Positions 16,341-24,782 of a stretch of 40,558 bases of DNA are shown one piece after another. Below the pieces are notes generated by a model. The model did no database searches. It was not told the DNA's origin and was given only the letters and a program-made list of their open reading frames with translations. The stretch is from Candidatus Acetothermia bacterium JdFR-48. GTDB taxonomy: Bacteria > Bipolaricaulota > Bipolaricaulia > Bipolaricaulales > Bipolaricaulaceae. The stretch is from contig MTNJ01000055.1 in the NCBI GenBank assembly GCA_002011425.1, positions 18,769 through 59,326 on the forward strand, read 5' to 3'. Numbering within the stretch: position 1 is the stretch's first letter; every line of letters begins with the position of its first letter. The position numbers were made by a program, and so were the translations under genes.

Positions 16341-17514
16341 CCGCAGCCACCTCCCGAAAGTGCTCGAGGAAGAGTTCCACCAGCTCGGCAGGGGGCTCGG
16401 TACCCCGCGCCCGGAGGTAGAAGTCCCGGAAGAGCCCAACCGGATCCTCAAGCTGCGGCCTCTTCCCGAGTTCCGGACCCAGCTTCACTGCGCCGGGGAC
16501 ACGGAAGCTCACCCCCACGAAATGCGGGAAGGCCTGCTGCAACTGCCTCAGATCCCCCCGCACGAGCTCGGCACCAGCGGGCATGACTACCTGCACCCAA
16601 GAGCTTCCGAACACGTCCGCCCGGGCAAGGGCCTCCTCCATCGATTTCACCTCCAAGCGCACTAACTTTAACCCTCCACCGATCTCCACGAACTCCCAGG
16701 TCCCCTCCTCCCACAGCCATCCCCCCCGGGGGACCTCGGGATCGCCGAAGTTGAATGCGAGCGGGGCCCCGGCGTAGCGCCAGTTCCCATCGCCGTGGGG
16801 GAGGTGGAGGTGACCCAGGAAAGCGGCCCGGTACCCCGCGATGGCGTCCTGGGGGAGGAGGTAGGAGTCCCCGAGGACGTCGAGCACGTCCTCCCGGTCC
16901 TCCGGCGCGAACAGCCCCCGTCGTACGTAGAGATGCCCCAAGAGCACCAAGTTCTTCCGCTCGGGTACTTGGGCCCGCAGGGCGGCGAATGCCTTGGGGA
17001 ACGGGGTCTCCAGCCCCAGCTCCAGGCCCTCGGCCTCACGCAGCCGGGGGAAGGAGGGAAAGGGAACGAGGTGGAGAACGAGGTCCGCGCCCCGTTGGGG
17101 GAAAGCGAGGTGGATCCAGCCGGGACCCGCGTCTAGAACGGCGAAGCCCGCGGTGCGCTTGAGCACGGAGGGGACGACGCCGGGGTAGGCGGCGACGATT
17201 ATCCCCTGCGGGACCATGAGGGATCGCGGGGCGCGCAGGCGCTCGGGGCTATCGTGGTTCCCGGCGACGACTACCACCGCCCGGGCCCCATCCTCGGATA
17301 GTTCGCTCAGGGTCTCAAAGTAAAGTTCCTCTGCCGCTGCGGAAGGGGTGTAGGTCTCGAAGATATCTCCAGCGATCACCACCAGATCCACGTCGAGTCG
17401 ACGGACCTCACGCACCAAGTTCTCGAGGAATTCCCGTTGCTCGGGGAGGCGTGATTTGCGGAAAAGCGTTTTCCCCAGGTGCCAGTCGGCAGTGTGAAAA
17501 ACCCGGACGCCCAT
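16327..17514 (-). CDS. sbcD: DNA repair exonuclease SbcD (Mre11-like)
   Basis: A 395-residue calcineurin-like phosphoesterase. Metal-binding motifs appear in order: HTADWHLG near residue 7, VVIAGDIFE, VVVAGNHDSPERL, LLGHLYVRRG and FLGHLHLPHG. Together with SbcC it forms an ATP-dependent dsDNA exonuclease and hairpin endonuclease. ATG 17514 is two bases beyond the acylphosphatase stop. No ribosome site is evident, suggesting coupled translation. A C-terminal capping domain follows the nuclease core, as in the family. Confidence 0.93.
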   Translation of the reverse strand: MGVRVFHTADWHLGKTLFRKSRLPEQREFLENLVREVRRLDVDLVVIAGDIFETYTPSAAAEELYFETLSELSEDGARAVVVVAGNHDSPERLRAPRSLMVPQGIIVAAYPGVVPSVLKRTAGFAVLDAGPGWIHLAFPQRGADLVLHLVPFPSFPRLREAEGLELGLETPFPKAFAALRAQVPERKNLVLLGHLYVRRGLFAPEDREDVLDVLGDSYLLPQDAIAGYRAAFLGHLHLPHGDGNWRYAGAPLAFNFGDPEVPRGGWLWEEGTWEFVEIGGGLKLVRLEVKSMEEALARADVFGSSWVQVVMPAGAELVRGDLRQLQQAFPHFVGVSFRVPGAVKLGPELGKRPQLEDPVGLFRDFYLRARGTEPPAELVELFLEHFREVAAGEAT

Positions 17515-17516
17515 CG

Positions 17517-17792
17517 CTAGTAGCGGATGTGGAACCCGGTGAACGCGCCGGTGGGGTTTTCCCAGCGCACCTCTACCCGCTCCACCCGCGCGAGGGGTGG
17601 TCCCTCGCGGCACCACTCGATCAGCTTCCGCAACGCTTCCTCGTTACCCTCGGCGACAACTTCCACGCGGCCGTCGGGGAGATTCTGCACATACCCCGAC
17701 AAACCGAGGCGCTGGGCCACCTCTTGGGTGTTGGCGCGGAAGAAAACCCCTTGTACTCGGCCTGAGACTAAGACGTGTATCCTGCGCGTCAT
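17517..17792 (-). CDS. acyP: acylphosphatase
   Basis: A 91-residue acylphosphatase that hydrolyses carboxyl-phosphate bonds. The signature GRVQGVFFRANTQEVAQRLG includes the phosphate-binding loop and catalytic Arg. GYVQNLPDGRVEVVAEG contains the catalytic Asn. The entire family domain is present and nothing is added. ATG 17792 is the natural start. The upstream M42 peptidase ends 17 bases before it and sbcD begins immediately after it, so all four genes from 18856 to 13461 probably share a transcript. Confidence 0.92.
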   Translation of the reverse strand: MTRRIHVLVSGRVQGVFFRANTQEVAQRLGLSGYVQNLPDGRVEVVAEGNEEALRKLIEWCREGPPLARVERVEVRWENPTGAFTGFHIRY

Positions 17793-17809
17793 GGCTTCCA
17801 CTTCCGGGC

Positions 17810-18856
17810 TCACCGGAGAAGCTCCTGCGCCCGCCTCAGGAATCCTACCACGAGCTTCACCGCCCCTTCGAGGTCCGAGAGGGAGAGGAGGGACACCGGG
17901 GAGTGAATGTAACGGCACGGGACGGAGACAACGCCGGCGAGGATCCCTCCCCGCTCGAGGTGTATCGCCCCCGCGTCCGTCCCCCCGTAGGCCGGGAGCT
18001 TGTACTGGTAGGGAATCCCCTCGGCACGAGCGATCCCCTCCAGGAACCCCACCATCCGCGGCCGCACCACGATGGAGCGGTCGGCCACGGTGATGGCCGG
18101 CCCCTTGCCCAGACGGGTCGGTTGCTTGGCCTCGGGGATCCCGGGGACATCAGCTCCCACAGTCCCCTCCAGGGCCAAGGCGACCTGCGGAGCGACGCGG
18201 AAGGCGGCCGCCTTCGCCCCCCGGAGGCCCAGCTCCTCGCCAACGGCGAAGTTCACCGCCAACCTGTACGGGAGCCGCTCATCGGCGGTGAGCCGTAGGG
18301 CCTCCAGGGCCACCAGGCACCCGACCCGGTCGTCGAAGGCCTTGCCGGTGGCGTACCCTTCCCGCAATAGCTCACACGGGTAATAGATGGTGAGGGGGGA
18401 TCCGATCGTGATCCCCATCCCCTCCGCTTCTTCACGGCTCCCCGCCCCCACGTCCACAAAGAGCTCCTCCAAGGGGGCGGTCTTCTTACGGTCCTCGGAG
18501 GAGAGGATGTGAGGCGGGGTGGCACCGATGATGCCCTTTACCTTCCGGCTGTCCCGGGCGCGGATCACCACCCGCTGTCCGAGCAGCAACCGCTCGTCCC
18601 AACCGCCCACGGGCGCTATACGGAGAAACCCATTCGGCTCGATCCAGCGCACGAGGAACCCGACCTCGTCCATATGGGCGTCCAGCATCACCACAGGGCC
18701 TTTGCCGCGGGAGCAGATAAGGTTGCCCAGGGGGTCAACCTCGCAGGAATCGACGTAGGGGGCGGCCATCTCGTGGATGAGCTCGCGCACCTCGTCCTCG
18801 TGGCCGGACACGCCGAACGCATCGGAGAGCTTTTTCAGCTTCGCGAATAAATTCAA
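17810..18856 (-). CDS. M42-family metalloaminopeptidase
   Basis: A 348-residue M42 peptidase (the group often annotated as endoglucanase or glutamyl aminopeptidase), forming large tetrahedral cytoplasmic aminopeptidases with a two-metal site. Metal and catalytic motifs are DAHMDEVGF near residue 60, GKAFDDRVGC near 170, the Glu pair in AVGEELGLRGA, and a C-terminal HSP. The start is TTG 18856, preceded by AAAGGAGGAC at ideal spacing. No ATG fits. It is the first gene of the M42-acyP-sbcD-sbcC run, with tRNA-Asn 146 bases upstream on the same strand. Confidence 0.92.
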   Translation of the reverse strand: MNLFAKLKKLSDAFGVSGHEDEVRELIHEMAAPYVDSCEVDPLGNLICSRGKGPVVMLDAHMDEVGFLVRWIEPNGFLRIAPVGGWDERLLLGQRVVIRARDSRKVKGIIGATPPHILSSEDRKKTAPLEELFVDVGAGSREEAEGMGITIGSPLTIYYPCELLREGYATGKAFDDRVGCLVALEALRLTADERLPYRLAVNFAVGEELGLRGAKAAAFRVAPQVALALEGTVGADVPGIPEAKQPTRLGKGPAITVADRSIVVRPRMVGFLEGIARAEGIPYQYKLPAYGGTDAGAIHLERGGILAGVVSVPCRYIHSPVSLLSLSDLEGAVKLVVGFLRRAQELLR

Positions 18857-19002
18857 CTGTCCTCCTTTCGGCCCCGGTCAGGGTAGTTCCCAACCACAAA
18901 GAGGTTCACACAGACGACCCCAAATTCTTCGCAAGTATAAACATGCCCGAGGGCAAAGTCCCCGAGGGATACGGACAGGAGAGAAGAGAGATAAATTTCT
19001 AG

Positions 19003-19075
19003 CTCCCGGGGGAGGACTCGAACCTCCAACCCGCCGGTTAACAGCCGGCTGCTCTGCCTGTTGAGCTACCCGGGA
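19003..19075 (-). tRNA. tRNA-Asn (anticodon GUU)
   Basis: On the minus strand the acceptor stem TCCCGGG pairs with CCCGGGA, followed by discriminator G. The D arm is GCTCAACAGGCAGAGC, the anticodon stem GCCGG/CCGGC holds loop CTGTTAA, and the T arm is GGAGG-TTCGAGT-CCTCC. The anticodon GTT is at 19042-19040. CCA is not encoded. Confidence 0.97.
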
Positions 19076-19191
19076 ACTGCAAAAATATCTTAGCTGCGCC
19101 GGAATATGTGGTCAAGCCGGGAAGCTCATGGGGACAAAAAGGGCGCGAAATAGGGCGACCCGTCCGGACGGCGATATTATATCGGTGAGAA

Positions 19192-20193
19192 ATGGTGGCG
19201 GAGAGGTTCTCCCGACAGTCGATACTCCCGGAGCTCGGGCCTGAGGGTCAGCGCCGACTCGGCGTGGCCAGGGTGCTTGTGGTGGGCTGTGGAGCCCTGG
19301 GTTCGCACACCGCGGCGGCGTTGCTTCGGGCCGGGGTGCACCGGCTCATCCTCCTTGACCGCGATATCCTCGAGCTCCACAACCTCCACCGCGTGGCCCT
19401 CTTCACCGAGGCCGATGTGGGGCGCCCCAAGGCCGAGGCCCTGGCGGACAGACTCTGCCAGATCGATGGGGAGGTCGAGATCTCGGCCTACGTCGCCCAT
19501 TTCGGGCCCAGCCAGGCGGAGGACCTCGTCCCAGCAGTGGACCTTGTCGTCGACGGCTTAGACAATATGGAGACCCGTTATCTTCTGAACGATGCCTGCC
19601 TGAAACACGGGGTCCCCTGGATCTATACCGCGGTCCTCGGGACGACGGGATTGATGATGCCCATCGTCCCCGGGAATGGACCATGTCTGCGGTGCCTCTT
19701 CCCGAGTCCGCCGCCCCCGGGCACCCTTCCCACGTGCGCCACCCACGGGATCCTGGGTCCCGTGCCCAAGGCCTTGGGCGCACTCCAGGCTTCCCTCGCG
19801 ATCCGCCTCCTCACGGCCGGAGAAGTCCCCATCGGGAAGCTCTTCCAGTTCGACCTCTGGCGGGTAGAATTCCGGGAGCTCGTGGTTCCCCGGCGCGACG
19901 ACTGCCCCTCTTGTGTCCGAGGCGAGTACGCGTTCCTGCGGGAGGGCTCCCGTACGGTGACCCTCTGCGGGGACGCGATCCACATCCTTCCCCGGACGAG
20001 CGAATCGGTGGATCTGGAGGAATTGGCACGGCGGCTCGCGGGCCTGGGAAAGGTGCGCCGGGGAAGCGGCGTCCTCTTCTTCGACGTCGACGGGGTATCT
20101 TTCACCGTGTTCCCCGACGGGCGCGCCATCATCAAAGGGGTGAAGGATCCTACCCGTGCCCAAGCACTCTACGATCAGTTCATCTCTCGCTGA
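19192..20193 (+). CDS. ThiF/MoeB-family E1-like adenylyltransferase
   Basis: A 333-residue E1-like enzyme that adenylates the C-terminus of a ubiquitin-like sulfur carrier (ThiS or MoaD type). The nucleotide fold has VLVVGCGALGSHTAAAL near residue 30 and LDRDILELHNLHR near 56. The second half has DGLDNMETR, the zinc cysteines CLRC and CPSC, and the catalytic-loop TCATHGILGPV. About 90 extra residues beyond the E1 core (from about 245) form a small C-terminal domain, as in several HesA/MoeB/ThiF-like proteins. No carrier gene is adjacent, so thiamine versus molybdopterin cannot be decided. The start has GGTGAGAA upstream. Its end is six bases from the convergent frameshifted gene. Confidence 0.88.
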   Translation: MVAERFSRQSILPELGPEGQRRLGVARVLVVGCGALGSHTAAALLRAGVHRLILLDRDILELHNLHRVALFTEADVGRPKAEALADRLCQIDGEVEISAYVAHFGPSQAEDLVPAVDLVVDGLDNMETRYLLNDACLKHGVPWIYTAVLGTTGLMMPIVPGNGPCLRCLFPSPPPPGTLPTCATHGILGPVPKALGALQASLAIRLLTAGEVPIGKLFQFDLWRVEFRELVVPRRDDCPSCVRGEYAFLREGSRTVTLCGDAIHILPRTSESVDLEELARRLAGLGKVRRGSGVLFFDVDGVSFTVFPDGRAIIKGVKDPTRAQALYDQFISR

Positions 20194-20198
20194 TCCTT

Positions 20199-22417
20199 TT
20201 AACCGCCTTTGCGGTTCGTCTCCCCTTTGCGCCCTTTTTCATCTGGGGACTTCTTCTTGGGACGGAGGCGTAGCCAGGTACGTTGGCCCCGTCGGCTCTC
20301 GAACTCCACCGGCTCGGGGAACTTCCGAGCCTCCCCGAGTTCCCACACATAGAGCTTATCCCCTCTGGCGTAGTCCCTGAGAAACCGCTCGTCGGCAAGG
20401 TGCCGATCGGCGTGCACCCGAAGCTCCTCCAGGGTAAAGGGCCCCTTGTTCCCCAGGATATCCACCGTGCCGATTACCTTCCCCCCGCTCACCACCCCCA
20501 CCCGCCCACGTACCCCCGTGGGGTAGCGGCGGATCTCCCACCGCTTCTTCCCCTCCACGATATAGGTCGCGTAGGGTTCCTTTACACGGAAACCCCGTTC
20601 GGGGAGCTCGTCGGCCCGGAAAAGGGTTCCGTAGCCCACCATGTAGATGGCATCCGGCTCCAGAGACTCGAGGATCTCCCGCCGATGGGTGACGAGAACC
20701 AACGTAATCCGCTTCTCCCAGGAGAGCTGCGACATTCTCCGCGCCATACGCCGCGCGGTGACGGGGTCAAGGTGGGCCCCGAACTCGTCGACCAAGATGA
20801 GGTTTGGCCGGTGGGCCAAGGCCCAGGCGATCTTGGCCCGCTCCTTCTGTCCCGTGGAGAGCTCTCGGTAGCGCGCCCGGTAGAGCACCGCATCGGAGAT
20901 CCCCGCGTAGTTTAGGATCTCGATCGCGAGGGCGGCGTCCTTACAGACTCGGTACAGGGCCTCAATCAAGGGTTCCTCGCCGAATCCAGGCTCTGCCTCT
21001 CCCCGGGGATGAGGAGTTGGACGCGGACATTATCGGGGAGCTCCCACTCGCCAGAGTCGGGGAGATATAGGGGGTCGCTGCTTCCCACGAGCAACCCCCC
21101 AGATGATGCGGAGGAGCGTGGTCTTTCCGCTCCCCGAGGCTCCGACGATCGCCGTGACCTTACCCGGCTGAACTTCTATTTCACCGTTCTTGATCACATA
21201 GCGTTGGACGAGTCGCTCCCGGACCCCGAAGGCCTCCAGGACCGTCCGCACCGAGGGAGAGAGCCGCTCCAGGGCGAGCTCGTTTGCGTAGGACTTGAAT
21301 AGCCTCCACAGTTTTATGGGACGGGAGAGGGGCTCCACGGGCCGAAACCGGGGTCGGTAAAGTTTCCCTTTGTGTTTTTGGGCCACGGTATCCCTTTCGA
21401 AAAAGTTCGCGATGATCCTCCGCGCGCGCTCGCTCAGGGGGAGATAGAGGACGGGCCGGCCGCTCCCCGTTTCCCAGAGGTATGCGAAGCCCGCCTTCTC
21501 CATGAATGGGTTGTACCGGGCCATCATGGCGACGGTCTCCAGGGCCTCCTTGGGGAGGCGCATGTCCGGCACCCACCGCTCTGACAGCCAGTCAACCAGG
21601 GCCCGGATCGCGAGCTGCTCCTGGCCGTCCACGCGGTAATCCGGGTGGACCACGACCCTGGCGAGGCGGGCCACCGGCGACCTCGCTTCTTTCAGGGCCT
21701 CACCCTGTATGTTCCACCACTCCTCCGGAGACTTGGCTTCCCACGCGGCGAAAGGATGGGCGAACCATTCCTCGGGAAAGACCTTGCGGCGGATGTCCCG
21801 TTCCACGGATCCATCAGGGAGACGGCGATTCATGAGGGGGATGGGCGGGTCCACGCGCAAGTACCCTACGTATTGGGGCTCATAGGGGTTCCGTTCGAGA
21901 AGCTCGAGGACCAAGAAACGCGAGGCGCGGGTAGCGTTCTTGAGATCGTGAAAACGCATCGCCGCCCCGCAATTCTGACAGCGGGGCCGAGCATTGGCTT
22001 CCCGGTAATGGTCGCACGCCTCACAATGCCATAGGGCGAGGATCTCCTTATCCGAGGCGAGTGATACTGTTCCAGCTCCACGATGGCCTCGTAGTCACGC
22101 TCGTAGCGTGCCTCCCGGGCAAGGATGCGGTGGGAATAGAGCACCGCCCCCGAGAGGGGTGAGGTCCGCTCCACGGTGTACTCTTTGGCGAAGAGGGGCC
22201 AAATCGTTACTTCCCCTTTGAGCCTGTAGTCGTCGAAGCCGATCTCCGACTCCCGGGAAAGCCAGAGCTCGTACTCCTTCCCCTCCTCGAGCCATTGGGC
22301 CACGGTCCCCGTCATGGGAAGCTGGTACTCGTTGTCTCGGACGTCGATCACGATTGCGAATCCAAGGTACCGATACGTAGGACGCTTCAGCTCCACTCGC
22401 TCTAGTCTCACCTTCAT
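20199..22417 (-). pseudogene. zinc ribbon-GNAT-ABC ATPase-ASCH protein, three frameshifts
   Basis: One long gene broken into three reading frames. The first (22417 to about 22068) is an N-terminal beta-rich domain ending in ELEQYH. After a shift, a zinc ribbon reads LWHCEACDHYREANARPRC..C, then a GNAT-like acetyltransferase core (ARLARVVVHPDYRVDG). Next is an ABC ATPase with Walker A GASGSGKTT (about 21145), a second break in a G6 run, a third near a CCCCGGGG block, signature LSTGQKERAKIAWAL and Walker B LILVDEFGAHLD. The C-terminus (about 20600-20280) is an ASCH domain with VKEPYATYIVEGKKRWEIR and KLYVWEL. The GNAT plus ABC pairing matches COG2401, common in archaea. Either a recent pseudogene or sequence errors at homopolymers. 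The start ATG 22417 follows GGGAGGCGGC. Confidence 0.8.
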
Positions 22418-22456
22418 GCCGCCTCCCTCTGCGGGGATTATCGCACCGTTTCCGTT

Positions 22457-23137
22457 ATGATTTCACGGGTGTTTCCGATGGGAATAGGGGAGATCTTATT
22501 GAAGCTGATGGTGGCGGCGGTGCTCGGAGGGCTCATCGGCTTCGAGCGGGAGACGCACGGCCGCCCGGCGGGACTGCGGACGAACATCCTCGTCTGTGTC
22601 GGGGCTGCCCTGGTGATGGCCGTGGCCAAAGCGACGAGTTCAGGCGTGGTGGACCCCGGGCGGGCCATGGCCGGCGTGGTGACGGGAATCGGGTTCCTGG
22701 GGGCCGGGGCAATCATCAAGATGGGGAACATCGTACGAGGACTCACCACCGCAGCCTGCATCTGGCTGGTGGCCGCGCTAGGGATTGCCGTGGGCCAGGG
22801 CCTCTTCGTCCTCGCCGCGCTTACCACCGGAGTGGCCCTCTTCGTCCTCGTGGTAGTGGATAAGCTCAGCCATGCCATCCCCGCAGTCACCTACCACACC
22901 GTGACTGTGGTCACGGACGCCGACAATTTCACTGAGCTCTCCCGGACCTGCCGTAAACGGATCGAGGAGAAAGGGGTACGAGTCCTCGCGGCTGAGGTGA
23001 AGGGCAACGCCGACGGTAAAGCGGAGCTCGTCTACCACGTGCGCGTCAAGGGCAAGGCGGGCGTGGAGAAGCTCGTGAAGGACCTACTCTCACTCCCACA
23101 TGTCCGCGCCGCCTCTTGGGAGGACTTTCGCGCCTGA
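22457..23137 (+). CDS. MgtC/SapB-family membrane protein
   Basis: A 226-residue member of the MgtC/SapB family. The conserved start LLKLMVAAVLGGLIGFERETHGRPAGLRT (within residues 12-42) carries the family's ERE and GLRT motifs. Then come GIGFLGAGAIIK and LTTAACIWLVAALG. There are about five transmembrane segments up to residue 140, then a soluble ACT-like domain of about 80 residues. MgtC proteins are linked to growth under low magnesium, but their transport role is unresolved. ATG 22457 gives the full first helix; ATG 22478 would also serve. It diverges from the frameshifted gene with a 39-base gap. Confidence 0.88.
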   Translation: MISRVFPMGIGEILLKLMVAAVLGGLIGFERETHGRPAGLRTNILVCVGAALVMAVAKATSSGVVDPGRAMAGVVTGIGFLGAGAIIKMGNIVRGLTTAACIWLVAALGIAVGQGLFVLAALTTGVALFVLVVVDKLSHAIPAVTYHTVTVVTDADNFTELSRTCRKRIEEKGVRVLAAEVKGNADGKAELVYHVRVKGKAGVEKLVKDLLSLPHVRAASWEDFRA

Positions 23138-23224
23138 TCTTTTGCAATCGATCCTCCGATCCCTTCCCAAAAGCGGTGCGTCTTCCGCGAACATGTTTTT
23201 GCCTCTTCGGTGAAAAATGCTGGC

Positions 23225-23254
23225 TTGACGTGGGACATGGAACGGGCATAAAAT
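23225..23254 (+). promoter_or_regulatory. predicted promoter of the glp operon
   Basis: TTGACG (23225-23230), an 18-base spacer and TAAAAT (23249-23254), about 40 bases before the glpK start. It is one of the best sigma70-like matches in the window and lies in the intergenic gap after the MgtC gene. Confidence 0.55.
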
Positions 23255-23294
23255 CGGAGTCGAAAGAAAAAGAAAGAAAAGGCAAAGAGAAGCA

Positions 23295-24782
23295 ATGGGA
23301 GAAAAATACGTAGGTGCCGTCGACCTCGGGACAACCGGGGTCCGCACCGTTGTTTTTGACATGGACGCGCAGGAGCTCGCCTCGTCTTATCGCGAACTCC
23401 CCCTCTCCTTTCCTCGGCCCGGGTGGGTGGAACAGGACCCAGAGCTAATGTTACGTCTCTCCCTGGAGGTCATCCGGGAAGCTCTAGCACAGGCGGGCAT
23501 TGGATCTGGGGAAATCGCCGCCCTTGGGATCACCAATCAGCGGGAGACAACGGTTGTCTGGGACCGCACCACCGGGGAACCGTTGCACCCAGCCATCGTG
23601 TGGCAGGACCGGCGCACCGCCCCCCGCTGTGAGGAGCTCCGCCGCGCGTACGGCAAGCTCATTCGGGAGCGCACCGGCCTCCCTCCCGATCCCTACTTCT
23701 CGGCGACGAAGCTCGAGTGGCTCCTCGGGAACGTCCCGGGACTCAGGGAGCGGGCGAAGGCGGGGGAGGTTGCGTTCGGAACCGTGGATTCCTGGCTTCT
23801 CTATAGGTTCTGCGGCGTGCACGCCACCGACCCCACTAACGCCTCCCGCACCATGCTCTTCGACATCCGGTGCCTATCGTGGGACGAGGAGCTCCTCGAG
23901 ATCTTCTCCGTCCCTCACGGAATCCTCCCCGAGGTTTTCCCCAGCCTCTCCGAGTTCGGTGTCACGAGCGGTGATCTTCTAAGTGCAGAAATCCCAGTAA
24001 CCGGGGTCCTGGGGGATCAACAGGCGGCCCTGTTCGGCCAGGGGTGTCTTTCCCGAGGAGAGGGCAAGGTCACCTGGGGCACTGGGGCCTTCCTCCTCCT
24101 GAACACCGGGGAGGTGGTTCCAGAGTCCACACACGGGCTCCTTTCCACCGTAGCCTACGCAATTGGCGATCGCATCGCTTACGCTCTGGAAGGCGCGGTA
24201 TTCGCGGCTGGGGCAGCGGTCCAGTGGCTGCGGGACCTCGGGCTCATATCCTCGGCCACGGAGACGGAGGAGCTCGCTGAGGAGCTTCCGGGGAACGAGG
24301 GGGTGTACTTCGTCCCTGCCCTTGTGGGCCTGGGGGCGCCGCACTGGGACCCCTACGCCCGGGGGGTGATCATCGGTCTCACCCGGGGGACCACGCGGGC
24401 CCACCTTGCCCGGGCAGCCTTGGAGTCCATTGCCTATCAAACTTCCGATGTAGTAAGGGCCATGGAGGCCGACTCCGGGATTTCGCTCGTGGAGCTCCGG
24501 GTGGACGGAGGTGCAGCGCGGAACGAGTTCCTCTGCCAGTTCCAGGCCGACATCTTGGGGATACCGGTGGTACGGCCGGCGATCCTAGAGACCACGGCCC
24601 TGGGGGCTGCCCTCGCTGCCGGCGTTGTGGCCGGTGTGTGGGATCTTTCCGACGTCCCCGAACTCATCCGCGTCGAGCGACGGTTCGAACCCCGGATGTC
24701 ATCGATCGAGCGAGAGCGGCTGCTATCCGGCTGGCGGGCCGCGGTAGAGCGGGCCCGGGGTTGGGCCAAGGGGGCGGGATGA
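23295..24782 (+). CDS. glpK: glycerol kinase
   Basis: A 495-residue FGGY-family kinase that phosphorylates glycerol to sn-glycerol 3-phosphate. The N-terminal ATP-binding start AVDLGTTGVRTVVFD, the GITNQRETTVVWDR block, AIVWQDRR, the signature-like YFSATKLEWLL, GDQQAALFGQGC and the C-terminal LRVDGGAARNEFLCQFQADILG are all glycerol kinase landmarks. Length equals the family standard. The ribosome site is a weak purine run (AAAGAGAAG). It opens a four-gene operon in which each following gene overlaps its predecessor by four bases. Confidence 0.95.
   Translation: MGEKYVGAVDLGTTGVRTVVFDMDAQELASSYRELPLSFPRPGWVEQDPELMLRLSLEVIREALAQAGIGSGEIAALGITNQRETTVVWDRTTGEPLHPAIVWQDRRTAPRCEELRRAYGKLIRERTGLPPDPYFSATKLEWLLGNVPGLRERAKAGEVAFGTVDSWLLYRFCGVHATDPTNASRTMLFDIRCLSWDEELLEIFSVPHGILPEVFPSLSEFGVTSGDLLSAEIPVTGVLGDQQAALFGQGCLSRGEGKVTWGTGAFLLLNTGEVVPESTHGLLSTVAYAIGDRIAYALEGAVFAAGAAVQWLRDLGLISSATETEELAEELPGNEGVYFVPALVGLGAPHWDPYARGVIIGLTRGTTRAHLARAALESIAYQTSDVVRAMEADSGISLVELRVDGGAARNEFLCQFQADILGIPVVRPAILETTALGAALAAGVVAGVWDLSDVPELIRVERRFEPRMSSIERERLLSGWRAAVERARGWAKGAG

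Noticed and set aside
20204..20219. AACCGC-CTTT-GCGGTT hairpin after thiF as a terminator
   Set aside because: No T-tract on either strand, and it codes for the C-terminal residues of the convergent gene.
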